From Cephalotus follicularis (taxonomy: Eukaryota; Streptophyta; Magnoliopsida; Oxalidales; Cephalotaceae): DNA of 64,000 bases. Location of the stretch: positions 1 through 64,000 of the forward strand of contig BDDD01002905.1 of assembly GCA_001972305.1 (NCBI GenBank), given 5' to 3'. Shown piece after piece: positions 22,759 to 34,096 of this stretch. The notes beneath the pieces were generated by a model that was given only the letters and a program-made list of their open reading frames with translations, was not told where the DNA came from and ran no database searches. The position numbers and the translations under genes were made by a program. The stretch's first letter is position 1, and every line of letters starts with the position of its first letter.

Positions 22759-24388
22759 AAGAAAAGATGAGACAATCTCTTCTATTTTCAAAACCCTTCG
22801 CATGGAATATTTCATTCTGGCATTGCATGGACCTGAATCCATCAAATGAAATACTCACTAGCCAAGCAACATCTTCCCTGATGTTGTTCTTTCACTAAAT
22901 GATATGTGTCCAACAACATATTAACCAGTTCAAAGTCAGGCAGGACCCGAAAGCCTGTCGTTCTCCGGTATGATGATAAATTCCAAGAACATCCCAATTT
23001 TTTGTACGACCACGCTAACTGTACACCGACCATCAGAGAAGCTCTGGTGTGAGCGCCAGTCACCCCCCGGATCTGTGTATTACCACGTCTATCTATCATG
23101 GTCCGAATAGCCAGTAACTCTATCCGGTCATCACCATATGTGTCATGTTTCCCTCGTCATACATGGCTTCGATCACATCCTAGGGTTTGGATAAATGTCA
23201 TCCATAGTATTGCTGTGATAACTATGAATCGATGATCGTACTGAGACTATTGGTAGACCTCCCATGGGAACCTCTTATTCCCAGTCCACCTATGTCTGAT
23301 CAGGACTTTTAAGTCTGCAACGTACATATATAAAAAAAGTCGGTCATCCTCAGCCCATGTGTGACGATCCCCTATTGGCAAATCACCCATACATCTCAAT
23401 GCAACTCCCACAAGACTCAAAGACAACTCTTTTGCCAGAATGTGGCTAGTGCTGGGGAAGGCCAAAATCAAAGTCAAGCAGTCATAACACAATGCATACC
23501 AGCCACTTAGGTGAAAGAAGACAACGCAGGCTATAGACCTACTAGTCACCATAGACTATACACTACTGAGACCATAGGAATCCTATTGACATTGGGTATT
23601 GACTATCCAAATAGGTTTCTATTGGTGGGTCTGTTCAGTGTCACGCTCTCTAGCATACACCTCACATTTATCTTTAGGGATAAACCCAAATGGCTACGAG
23701 ATAACCATCCTCCACTGCTAACCCGGGAGCAAGCTTAACGAGACAAGTCTTCACAGTTCATCAATGGCCCAAAGAAAGTGAACCTATGACTTGGAACATT
23801 TGTCACGGAGAGTAAGGATCTCATTCTCATTGTCCTCTTGGCACGACATCCAACCCTTTTGATGTGACAGGGTGCTATATGACATACAATTAATTACGAA
23901 TAATTATTCTGTTCCTTTTGGTTTGTTAGGATGAGCCACATACCCTTGCCAGTAAATAAATATGCACATGAAATATGAATGGAATTCAGAATTGTATTAG
24001 TCAAGAGTGTATGTGTACAACCAGTAAGCCATATCGTGGCGTACAAGGACAGCCCTAACCTAACAAAGTGTTGTAGGATTAGTTAGAAAAATGAGGGAAT
24101 CCAAGTATGTGGTGCTGGTTAAGGGTTTAGATTTTTGGGAGATAGGATAGGCTTATGCAAAATAATGTATAGGGGGCCCGCCCATATGTAGTTCAAATGT
24201 CTATGATAACAGTAGCTCGATAACCCAAAGTTCAAACGTAACAGACTTGAATAAAATAATAGTATGTATGCCTATCAAATACAAATAGGATGGGTATAAA
24301 ATACTCCAATCCTACAAATACAAATGGGGTACGTAAGTACCGAGCATACAATAAATACAAGTAAATAATTTCGGGTTGTTAGATGATT

Positions 24389-24790
24389 GGAGTAAATGAG
24401 ATTAAAAAGTATCTATCTTCTGTCTTGAAGATGAAAGACTTAGGTGAAGTGGATACTATTTTAGGCATTAAAGTAGGAATGCATAATGGGGGTTTTACAT
24501 TAAACAAATTACACTATTTTGAGAAAGTGTTGAGTAAGTTCAATCACTTGGGATTCAAGGAGGCAAATACTCATTTTGATAGCAGTGTTGAAATTAAAGA
24601 CAATTCTGGTAGAGCTATTGCATAGCTAGAGTATGCAAGTGCTATTGGTAGCCTTATGTATGCACTGCACTATACCAAATATTGCCTTTGCTACTTGTAA
24701 GCTTAGTAGATACACTGGTAATCCTAGTATTGAACATTGGAAAGCCATTGGTAGGGTACTTGGTTATCTTAAGAGAACTAGTGGCTTAGG
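24389..24790 (+). pseudogene. Copia pol, part 2: RT C-terminal part
   Basis: It continues directly from 3592 after removal of A: IGVNEIKKYLSSVLKMKDLG, then LGIKV, HYFEKVLSKFNHLGFKEAN and SAIGSLMY near 24640, ending HWKAIGRVLGYLKRTSGLG. An in-frame stop (TAG, 24625-24627) and a frame change near 24660 show that it is dead. Coding stops at the TTAGG target of insertion B. Confidence 0.88.
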
Positions 24791-25161
24791 TGTCACACCC
24801 CGTTTATCGAGAAGACAACATTAAAGCGGTAAAGGCAATTAACACATAAATTCAGCTCATACAATTACCATAAAATTTAAACTCATAAACAAGATATCAG
24901 TTGCGGAAGCATACGATTCATAAGCTGAAAACACGTAACGTGCATCCCATATCGCACGCTACCCAATTACAAGCCATTGTTAAAAGCCCACAAACGGAGC
25001 GTGATCACAGTACATTAAAGAAAGCCCAATCTTATCAAAATCAACAGAACGGTACATTAGAATCTTAACACAACAGTTTATTACAAATCAAAAGAACATA
25101 AAGCCAACAATAGCAGTCATTTTCCATAATTAATATCTTACATGGAAATTTGGGTCATTAC
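24791..25161 (-). repeat. Element B 3' LTR remnant
   Basis: 24791 to about 25112 matches the beginning of the other LTR as written (27569-27890). The last 45 bp, ending TGGGTCATTACA, match the opposite LTR tip. About 2.2 kb between them is missing, including both palindrome arrays. Confidence 0.75.
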
Positions 25162-25164
25162 AGC

Positions 25165-25752
25165 ATGCTCCTCCTCACTCCTCGAATATACCAGTATGTC
25201 TTCGATAAATACAACAAACTGGTCCAGGTATGGTCGGAATACATCATTCATCAATGACATAAAAGCTATCGGTGCATTGGTAACACTGAACGACATCACC
25301 AAGAACTCGTAATGACCATACCGTGTCCGGAAGGCAGTCTTCTCAATGTCTCATTCCCTTACTCTTAGTTGGTGATAACTTGACCTTAAGTCGAGCTTGG
25401 AAAACACCCTTGATCCTTGCAACTGGTCAAACAACTCCTCAATGTGGGGTAAAGGATACTTGTTCGTAATAGTTGCCTTGTTCAACATTCTGTAGTCGAT
25501 ACAGAGCCTCATCGACCCATCCTTCTTCTTGACAAACAGTACAGGCGCACCCCATGGAGAAACACTAGGTCGAATAAAACCCTTATCGATCAGATCTTGC
25601 AACTGTAATTTCAGTTCCCTCAATTATGTAGGGGCCATCCTATATGGTGCTTTAGAAATAGGAGCTGTACCTGGTATAAGATCGATAACAAACTCCATAT
25701 TTCTCTTCAGTGGAAAAGATCCCAAGTCATCAGGAAATACATCTGGAAATTC
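25165..25752 (-). pseudogene. Element B reverse transcriptase fragment
   Basis: A gypsy RT is recognisable: [45 protein letters not shown], then [11 protein letters not shown] at about 25180-25215. The active-site box reads FIED instead of FIDD and one neighbouring valine codon is missing relative to element H. At least one stop follows VRE near 25350. The fragment ends right after the active-site region at the deletion point. Confidence 0.85.
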
Positions 25753-26721
25753 TCACACAACTGGAATTTCCACCAAGCTCAAGCCTTTCTCTTTCCTTCG
25801 ATCAATCACATAGGCCAGATATCCCTCGCATCCCTTCTCTAGGTATCTCGATGCTGGAATAAAGGATATGATCGGTGTTGAAAACCCTTTGTCTCCCTTG
25901 AACTGAAAAGTCATTCCGTCGGGCAGACAAAAATCCACAGTTTTATTATAGCAATCCATACGAGCACGGTGTGCTGATAACCAATCCATCCCCAATATAA
26001 CATTGAAGTCACGGATAGGCAGCACTATCAAATCTGCATACAATGGAATGCCTGCTATAGACATCTCACAACTCCTATATATCAAATTAGTATACATAGA
26101 AGTCTCGGTCGGTGTGCTCACATAAAGTATGTATGACATGCAGTCAATGGTGACATCTAAGCAAGATGCAAAACGTGCAGATATAAAAGAATGCGATGCT
26201 CCAGAATCCATCAATACTCTAGCAGAAAAATCATATATGTAAAGAGTACCTCCAACAACAGAAGTCGACTCTGGAACCTCTGTCTGAGCAAGTACAAAAA
26301 CTCTACCTTTTGCGATGCCCTTGCCGGTGTCCTTCCTCTGTGATGATCCCGCCGCCGCACCACTACTACTCCCTGGCCCAGTAGGCGCTGTAGCAGAACT
26401 CTTCGGGCAGTCCTTCACCGAATGACCAGGTGCCCCGCACCTCAGGCACCAACCATTGAACCTCCAGAAATCTTTCTGTTGGTTGCCTGTACGACCACAA
26501 TAATAGCAACCTCCAGATCTAGCATTACTCCCTTGGCTAGGAGTACCCTGTGAAGCTATCTGTTGAGACTTGTTCTTAGATGACTTCGTCGGAGAACCAC
26601 TGTCTTGCCACTTTGACGATGCCGGCCGGGACTGTGTAGGACTGTTTACTCTATTGTGCGCGAGCTCTCTCAGCCCGGTCTTTACTGGATATGGTCTCCA
26701 ACAGTCTTGCTTTCTGAGCAA
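25753..26721 (-). pseudogene. Element B zinc knuckle and aspartic protease
   Basis: The open stretch contains CYYCGRTGNQQKDFW, a damaged first knuckle lacking its final Cys, then an intact CLRCGAPGHSVKDC, a Ser/Gly-rich linker, and protease with VLMDSGASHSFISARF (about 26180-26227), keeping the DSG catalytic triad of residues. VILGMDWLSAHRA is the typical downstream protease block. It is open for 322 codons, ending at the stop after IPVV. Confidence 0.85.
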
Positions 26722-27454
26722 CCTCCATAAAAGTTCTCAGTTCCATAGCTCTAATTCTTGACCAAAGATCCGGTCGCAGACCTCTCAGGAATCTCCGAAT
26801 CTTCTTCTGTTCATCGGCTACCAGATAAAGTGAATGTCTGCCTAGCTGCATGAACCTTGCTTGATACTCAGCCACAGTCATTTCTCCCTGTCGTAACTCC
26901 AAGAGCTCCGTTTCTCGTCGCTCTTGTTCAATACGCGGAACATAAGTCTCCAAGAACTCTGTCTGGAATCTGTCCCAAGTGTTGTCCAGTCTCTGTGATT
27001 CCTATTTTGCCTTGACCATTTCCCACCAATGAGTGGCCTCACCCCATAGGTGGTAAACTGCAAACATTAGCTTTTGAGTGTCAGTACAGTCCGTCACTTC
27101 AAAGATATTCTCCAGGTCTCGCAGCCATCTCTCAGCAATAGTAGCATCAAGTTCCCCCCGGAAGCTGGGTGGATTCAGCCTCACAGACTTTTCAATATCT
27201 CTCCCAAACTGGTTACCATCCTCCATCGGGCAGTGGTCGGGAGCTCTATGTTGCGGTCGAGCTTGTGCGTAGTACTGGCGCATCTCCTCTGCATTAGCCC
27301 TATTAAAGGCCATCTATTGCTGAAAATAGTCCACAATCCGAGCCATCGGGTCTCTGTCATCTTGGGGAATATTCATCCCTTGCGGAATGTTTGCCTCCTC
27401 AGGGGCATTAGCTCCAATAGCTCTAGCCCTAGCACGTGTTCTCCTTCGGTCCAT
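26640..27454 (-). pseudogene. Element B Gag
   Basis: The start codon at 27454 begins MDRRRTRAR, shared with element H. Gag blocks include GELDATIAERWLRDLE, FAVYHLWGEATHWWEMVKAK, FLETYVPRIEQERRE and FLRGLRPDLWSRI. Stops interrupt it near 27312 (after FQQ) and 27002 (after VKAK), and the frame shifts before the knuckles. It would have been the particle-forming Gag. Confidence 0.85.
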
Positions 27455-27552
27455 TGGGTTCCTATAAGAAGGTTGACGGTTAGTCACGACTCTAGGAAAA
27501 ACAATTCATTAATTGCCAGGGAAAGTATCCTAGCTAAGCATATATGGAATAT

Positions 27553-27564
27553 GCTTTGATACCA
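27553..27564 (-). promoter_or_regulatory. Element B primer binding site
   Basis: On the minus strand it reads TGGTATCAAAGC, one mismatch from the initiator-Met tRNA complement, four bases from the LTR. Confidence 0.8.
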
Positions 27565-28862
27565 CTGCTGTCACACCCCGTTTGTCGAGAAGACAACATT
27601 AAAGCGGTAAAGGCAATTAACACATAAATTCAGCTCATACAATTACCATAAAATTTAAACTCATAAACAAGATATCAGTTGCGGAAGCATACAATTCATA
27701 AGCTGAAAACACGTAACGTGCATCCCATACTGCACGCAACCCAATTACAAGCCATTGTTAAAAGCCCACAAACGGAGCCTGATCACAGTACATTAAAGAA
27801 AGCCCGGTCTTATCAAAATCAACAAAACGGTACATTAGAATCTTAACACAACAGTTTATTACAAAGCGAAAGAACATAAAGCCAACAACAAGAAGCTAAG
27901 ACTTGCTCTTCGTCCATGCTATCCCACCAGTCAGTTGCATCAATCTACAAAGTATGGGAGTTAGCCTTTGTCCTCACTCGGTTAAGTCATAAAAGTAGTT
28001 CGGGATTAACATTAATGCATGTCATGATATGAATGCATAGATGATGCAGTGCAGTATAAATCCCAGTTTATATATATATGAAAATATATATGTTTAACAG
28101 TATAGTAAAATACCAGTGGGGGCATATATATACATATGAAAATATATGTATGAAACAACAATACAGTAGTAACCCGGCCAGGGCTGCATCAATAGGAACA
28201 GTAATGTCTGAGAAGGACCAACAGGCAGTACAGGATGTCCATAAAGGACCACAACAGGCAGGCGGTATATGTAACGTCGCCAACTCCTGGCCCCACGCTA
28301 CACTCCTACTTCGGTCCCTACTTCAGGCAACCGAGCGAGGCAACAGTACAGTATAGTGAGTCACCCAGCCATACTCCTGCCCCCTAGGTGAACCCTACCA
28401 GTAGCCGACGTTGGCAACCTCCGCCATGCAACTAGTGGCTCACGCACAAACACATAGAAATTCACAGAGCAAACAGTGTAGTCATAGTAACAAATACAGT
28501 AAACAGTACAGGGGAGATCGTTAGATCAACAATAGGAAGTTCATTTTCAAATATTTCTGAAAGTAATAAACATTTGAAATATGCATTTTTAGTAGAAAAT
28601 ACTTTTGAACAGTTTCAGTAGTGGAAATCACTTTTCAAAGATGTTTGAAAATACGATAGCAATATTCATTTCATAATCAACATAGTAGTTTCAATTTATA
28701 TATGTATTCTAAAGTGAGAATACATTAGAAATCATAATCCGATTACAAACAGTCCAAAACAGGCAGTAAACAGTGTATATGCAATGCATACAAATTCTCA
28801 AATGCATCCTAGTAGGAATCGGAATCGTTTCGCATTGTTTTAAGCAAGAAGAGTCCAACAGC

Positions 28863-29060
28863 AGTCCAACCAGTCGGCTAGAATCCTTACCAGTCGGCTT
28901 TACTGCACACCCATTCAAAAGCATTACCCAGATCACACTTCCTTCCACTTTCTGGGCAGGATGAAGTATGAACAGTTGACTGCTTTCCATTGACAGTCGA
29001 CTGGTCCCATTGAGTAGTCGACTATCTTCCTTCGACAGTCGGCTGCTCCACGAACCAGTT
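28863..29060 (-). repeat. CAGTCGACTG array, distal (B LTR)
   Basis: There are eight to nine copies. From 28972 onward, CAGTTGACTG, CAGTCGACTGG, TAGTCGACTA and CAGTCGGCTG start 21 bp apart. It lies 1.11-1.31 kb from the LTR start. Confidence 0.85.
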
Positions 29061-29866
29061 GCATGAAAATCGATCAATCTACTCCAACGGATCATTGTAA
29101 ACAGAGAATTCAAGCTCAAGGACAGAAACATAATTACAGGTTATCATATCGTCCATATAACACCACATCCAACATACATTTCATCATGCAAGTCAACACC
29201 ATGATAAGGTTCAACATGCATGCACATAATCTCATTTGATTCTCAGTAGCAAGCATAGCATATGAAAAATAGTAGCAACCACGTCCTAAATCGGTAGCTA
29301 CAACTCACGCAACCAGGCATTCAAACCATAGAACATGCAGTAACTTTAAGCTCAAATTACCATTACAACTTCCCCTACATTTTGATTCCAAGTTAGGAAT
29401 CTGTAAGTCCACCTCTTTGTGTTCCAACAGTGACGTTTTGGACTCCCAGAAGTTCCAACGCCAAGCCCAGTAGCTCCAAGAACAGCCCAATAGCTCCAAC
29501 CCGATCTCCAAGCTTCACCAATGGAGAAACACTCCCTTCCCTCTTTTCTCTGTGTTTTTCTCCACTATCCTCTTTGGTTCATAGACTTTTCAGTACCGGG
29601 ACGAAGGAGATGAGTGAAGAAATTTTATGTAGAGTGTTTCTCTCCCTCTCTTCCTTAGCTCCCTTCACATGGCACTAAATGCCACATTTCTATTCCACAT
29701 GCATGCACACACTCACAGGTCTAAACTCCTTCCCCCCATGAAGTTTGCATGATCCACATGTGTCCTCTTCTTCCATTCCTTAGCTGCATGAAACACAGAT
29801 GCACCCACTTCCATCTGTCAGCTGTAGCATGTGATTGCCATCATATGCAACAAAACAGAGCACGAT

Positions 29867-30019
29867 CCAGTCGGTTGTCCATACCCAACAACCGGCTGCT
29901 CGCCTGGCAGATCGTTACCATGTGGCTCGATAGTTGGCCAGTTGACTGGTTCATCCCACCAGTCGACTGCTCCCATACGCAGTCAACCAGTCGGCTGGTC
30001 TACTGTACCAGTCGACTGT
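29867..30019 (-). repeat. CAGTCGACTG array, proximal (B LTR)
   Basis: About six copies include CAGTCGGTTG, CAACCGGCTG, CAGTTGACTGG, CAGTCGACTGC, CAGTCGGCTGG and CAGTCGACTG. It lies about 150-310 bp from the LTR start. Confidence 0.85.
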
Positions 30020-30178
30020 TCATAGTGTACTTGCTAAGCAATCATACTTCTAAGTACTTAATTGATTTAAAATCAACATCATCAAATTCGAAAAATTCAT
30101 CCTTTAATTAATTACACAAATAAAGTATATTTACATTGCGAAATTACATTACATGAATTTTCTGGGTGTTACATTAGG

Positions 30179-30486
30179 ATTGGTTTATAATAAGTTCCCT
30201 AGTGTGTTGGAGGGATATTCTGAGCAAGCTGGATTAATAGTGTGTGAGACATTAAATCTACAAATGGGTGGATTTTCACTCTTGCCAGTGGCGCTGTTTC
30301 ATGGGAAAGCAAGAAACAAACATGTATTTCCACTCAACCATGGAATCTGAATTCATTGCCCTTGCTTGGGTAGGCAAGGAGGCTGAATGGATTAGGGATA
30401 TGTTGCTAGACATAAGCCTATGGCCAAATCCAAATCCTCCAATTTCAGAATATTGTGATAGCGAAGCTATGCTATCGAGAGCATAC
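30179..30486 (+). pseudogene. Copia pol, part 3: RNase H, first part
   Basis: The reading resumes after insertion B as LVYNKFPSVLEGYS, then after a frameshift near 30290 as HSTMESEFIALAWVGKEAEW and CDSEAMLSRAY. It stops at the target site of insertion C (CATAC) and continues at 63406. Confidence 0.88.
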
Positions 30487-30695
30487 TGTAACAACTGTGA
30501 TTTTAAATTCGATGTATATTGTACAATTAATGAATAAAATATACATTGAATTAAAATGTAATGCTTAATTGCCTTTTGATTGAGCTAATTGTTACTATCG
30601 GATTGTATTGAGGGTTTAATTGCATGGCATATGGATTGAATTGAACTAATTTGAAAGATGGTTGAATAAAGTTATGAAATCAGAATTTTTGACGC

Positions 30696-30778
30696 TTGAC
30701 TGTCAACTGTCGCAGAGGAACAGTCGACTAGTCAACACGTAAAGGGATAGTCGAATGTTAGAGAAAGCAGTGGACTGG
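30696..30778 (+). repeat. CAGTCGACTG array, proximal (C LTR)
   Basis: Degenerate copies include TGTCAACTGTC, CAGTCGACTAG, TAGTCGAATG and CAGTGGACTGG. It lies about 210-290 bp from the LTR start. Confidence 0.65.
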
Positions 30779-31499
30779 GATAGCTCAGACAAGAGAGTGA
30801 TACGTGTTGCTTGAAAACAAAGCAGGGCTTGAATCATTGGACAGGTGTTAGGAGACAAATGAACATGACACAAACGTGTCACCAGCTCTCACAATGAATG
30901 ACCTAGTATCTTCTGTCTGTCCTGAGCTCTATCAATTGTAAAGAAGAAACAAAACAGTGAGTTAGAGAGAGGGAAGAAAATGTTGAAACTTTGGGTTAGT
31001 GCAATTTCTGAAGCGCTGATACGAAATTCCTTATATCGGCTATTGTGTGAGTTGTTTTAAGAGTTAGAAACACTTGGAAGGAGAGAAATCAGTCAGAAAT
31101 GAACTGGAAATTTCATACTGAAAGTGGAGTGTTCAAAGTTGAGGTTGAAGTTGGAATTGTAATGGTATACTATTGACCTAAATTTAGTTGTTGATTATGG
31201 TTAATTAGTTAGATATACATACTGACTCATCATGTATACCTACTGTTAACATGCACATATAGTTAAATTCTGGAGACTGTTGAAGTTCATTGGAATTGGT
31301 AGAGTATTGAAACTCAAAGAGAAGAATCACTCAATTGATTGTGGGATAGAGAATTTAGGTAGGATTTATGAGATGATTCTGAAAATATAGCATGCATATC
31401 GGGTTGAGATGGTTTGTGTTTGATTACATGTTGAATTGGAGTGAATTCAAATGTGATAAGCATGCTCTGTTTTATCGTTTTCTTCTGGAAGCCGGGAAA

Positions 31500-31604
31500 C
31501 AGCCGACTGTTCATGATAAAAGCCGACTACTCAATGTATACAGCAGACTGTTCAGGATTAATAGTCGACTACTCAAGGAAAACAGTAGACTAATCAATAG
31601 GAAC
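31500..31604 (+). repeat. CAGTCGACTG array, distal (C LTR), cut by element F
   Basis: Words CAGCCGACTG, AAGCCGACTA, CAGCAGACTG, TAGTCGACTA and CAGTAGACTA start 21 bp apart. The array resumes after F at 62078-62132 with CAGTCGACTG, CAACCGACTT and CAGTCGACCG, so F inserted in a spacer within the array. The spacer itself is partly conserved (TCAAGGAAAA-like). Confidence 0.88.
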
Positions 31605-33266
31605 TATGACAACCTGAATTCCCTTTTTGTACTGTTCATGCATATATTGTAGCATATTGTACCGTATTGAGTTGTATTGAATTGAGCTATTCCTATACCT
31701 ATTGGTTATTGTATTGATTACATGCATGTATAGTTGGGATTTTGGGCTGACTTTCAGAGAATTGACCGAATTGACTATATAAGTCAATTCATACTCTCAT
31801 TCCCTCATATTCTCACGCTTCTCCCTCTCTCTATCCTTCTCCCTCTCTCTCTCTAGCTGAGCAGCCTCCATCTTCCTACCTAGCAGCCCCATATTGCATC
31901 TCCATCATTAAGGATAATGATTGCAAGTTGTGGGTTAGCGTTTGAGTGAGATAGCAGCTGATTCGTGGGTGATTTCAGCCGATCGATTGTTTGGAAGCTC
32001 AACTTTTGAAGCTTCGGTTATGGGTAGGACTTCCCTACTTGAATTGCCTATTGCTTAATTGCATGATTGATTGAATTGCATGAGTGATTGCATGATTGTA
32101 TTGTATAGAATTGAAAAACTAGGGTTTTTATTTATTTCCTTGATGTAACTGATCTAGAAGGATTTAAACTGAAATTGGAAGGTTGTAACAAATTTTACTA
32201 GCCGTAAATGATTGATTTTAACCCTTAGTTTTGAAAGAATGGCTGTAAATTGGATTTTGTCTTGAGATTGGCCACTTTTCCCGCACAAAAAATTGACCCT
32301 GCCCATCAAAGACATCGACCCCAACACATGGACGTCGATGTCTTTCTCTTTAGAATGATGTATCCTTGATTCTGCAGTAAAGACATCGACGTCTTTCAAA
32401 GACATCGACGTCTTTGTAGTGAGATGTCTTCTCCCCATGAAAGACATTGATGGTGAACATCAATGCGCATTCCCAGGCTACTTTTACTGAATCACGTTGA
32501 TGTCTTTGTTCAAAGACATCGACGTCCTTCGGCTAGATCTCTATAGAAATAGAGAAAGACATCGACGTTTTTCAAAGATATCGACGTCTTTCAACCATTT
32601 TTAAAATGCATCGACGTCATTAGCGATGGACATCGACGCCTAAAAGACTAAAAGGAGTTTTTTAGCTAAAAAAAGCTGGGTTTCAACTTCTTTTCACATT
32701 GTCACTTGCCTGGAGCCTCACTTGAGGTGTTCGAGTGTTTGAAAAGGGTTTTAACAATTGTATTGACACATTGATTGATTGTTTGAGTCATAAGTGATGT
32801 GAGTCTAAATCGGTATGTTGGACGCACATTCCCATTTCTCCATTAGACAACATCACTTATTGACATTGCTTTGACATTGTGCTGACATGATTGATTGTAT
32901 TGTATGGATCCTATAGAGCGACCTTATGATTCGTGTCAGCAAGTTAGGTTGTTGACTCTGTCCACCTATTCTGTCGATCGTTTCATTTCTTGTATTGTTC
33001 CATTTATTGTATTGTCTTGCTGACGAGCATGATTAATTGACGATTGATGCTCCCAGAGGGCCGTAGCTCCCTAACAGTAACAATAGCTCCCTCATTGTAG
33101 CTCATCGAGTTTGCATTGGCCCAGCCATAGGCTGGAAGATCTATGAGTTTTGGACCTGATCGGTCTGAGAAAGATAGATAGATCTCCCACCCTTTTCCAA
33201 GGATTACCTTCCGTGAGATTGATCACTGCTAAATGATTGCCATTATATTGACCTGGGGTTGCATGT
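31605..33266 (+). repeat. Element F 5' LTR, first part
   Basis: It matches 59782-61452 of the right LTR and stops at GGTTGCATG, where insertion G begins. It continues at 54859. It contains no gene and one array of GACATCGACGTC words. Confidence 0.85.
32311..32640 (+). repeat. GACATCGACGTCTTT array (F 5' LTR)
   Basis: At least ten copies of GACATCGACGTC or its complement GACGTCGATGTC are present, often with flanking AAAG/CTTT, making a nearly perfect 18-bp palindrome centred on TCGA. Close pairs are 19-20 bp apart. Decayed forms include GACATTGATG and AACATCAATG. Confidence 0.88.
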
Positions 33267-33629
33267 TGTTGGAGTTGGGTATCCCTGCAAGCTACGAGAG
33301 GCTACATGTACACTGTGTTTCAACGTTCTTAGTTCCAATTATGTTCTATGTGCAAATTTATTTATATTGACAAGAATATATGGCTCATCCTGACCAACCA
33401 AAAGGAACAGAATAATTATTCTTAATTAACTGTATGCCATATATTGCCCTATCACATCAAAGGGTTGGATCTCTTGCCAGGGAAGGCATGAGAATGAGAT
33501 CCTTATTTTGTGCAATTAATAAAGTGATGGATTTTCCGAATTTGATTATGTTTTCCCAAACTATGATAATGTTGATTTTAAATCAATTATGTACTTATAA
33601 GTGTGATTACTTGGTAATTATACTGGAGG

Positions 33630-33780
33630 CAGTCGACTGGTATGGAGGACCAGCCGACTGGATGGCTGCATATGGGGGCAGTCGACTGGTAGGATGAACC
33701 AGTCGACTGGCAAGCTGTCGTGACACTTGGCAACAGGCTTCCAGGCGAACAGCCGACTGCCAGGGAAAGGCAGCCGACTG
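33630..33780 (+). repeat. CAGTCGACTG array (M 5' LTR piece)
   Basis: Six copies include CAGTCGACTGG, CAGCCGACTGG, CAGTCGACTGG, CAGTCGACTGG and CAGCCGACTGC. Starts are 21, 28 and 21 bp apart in the first four. Confidence 0.88.
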
Positions 33781-34096
33781 GATCATGCTTTGTTTGTTGC
33801 ATGTGACAGAAATCACATGTTACAACTGACATTGGAAGTTGAGGCCATCGGTGCTTCATGCAGCCGAAGGGATGGAAGGAGAGGACACCTGTGCATCATG
33901 CAAAACTACATGGGGCAGAGAGATCAGACTTGTGAGTGGGATGAGGTCGGGGATGAAGACTGACCCAAAAGAAGACTCCTTTTGTCTGGGATGAAGACTG
34001 TGAGGCTAGTTTTCCTGAACTGAAGGATCGGTTGTGTTGACGATTAAGTCCCAATCCTTGTTTTGATGATAACATATTTGCATCTAACTAAGTTAC

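Larger units (their letters stand above)
18747..24065 (-). mobile_element. Insertion J: solo LTR, interrupted by L
   Basis: It starts TGTTGGGAACGG and ends CTAACCTAACA, with perfect duplications AAGTG (18742-18746 and 24066-24070). Own sequence is about 2.7 kb (18747-19396 and 22002-24065) without coding capacity. The stretch 23815-23960 is the reverse complement of 33340-33505 in insertion G, so J and G are relatives in opposite orientation. The lineage is not identified. Confidence 0.75.
3593..24383 (-). mobile_element. Insertion A: solo LTR (about 2.9 kb of own sequence) interrupted by D and J
   Basis: It lies between 5-bp duplications TGATT (3588-3592 and 24384-24388) in the copia RT. 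Its own sequence is 3593-4393, 16985-18746 and 24071-24383. Read on the minus strand it starts TCTAACAACCCGAAATT and ends GGATGTCACA, so the starting TG has decayed to TC. No coding sequence is present, which fits a solo LTR formed by LTR-LTR recombination. Its start resembles that of C (TGTAACAACTG). It carries hairpin repeats at 16985-17210 and a degenerate TCGAC-type array at 17943-18190. Confidence 0.75.
24791..30173 (-). mobile_element. Element B: internally deleted Ty3/gypsy retrotransposon
   Basis: It begins TGTCACACCCCG (24791) and ends GGGTGTTACA (30173), with perfect TTAGG duplications (24786-24790 and 30174-30178). The right (5') LTR is full length at 2605 bp; the left (3') LTR is reduced to about 371 bp. 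Gag, protease and part of RT remain. The rest of RT, RNase H, integrase and chromodomain are absent. It is close to element H in both LTR and protein sequence. The deletion joins RT directly to the LTR remnant near 25162. Confidence 0.85.
27569..30173 (-). repeat. Element B 5' LTR (2605 bp)
   Basis: It is bounded by TGTCACACCCCG and GGGTGTTACA as written. Its transcription-direction start, TGTAACACCC followed by TTCATGTAATGTAATTTC, aligns with the LTR starts of M and H. No gene lies within. It holds two CAGTCGACTG arrays and short (TA)n near 28068-28145. Confidence 0.85.

Noticed and set aside
31500..31604. Regular short repeats with spacers, CRISPR-like at first sight
   Set aside because: Repeats are only 10-11 bp, spacers are partly conserved, no cas genes are present and the context is plant LTR DNA.
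31392..31652. Repeat protein with SRLLxxN heptads
   Set aside because: The frame is explained by the 21-bp DNA repeat; other copies are broken by stops and there is no start context or family.
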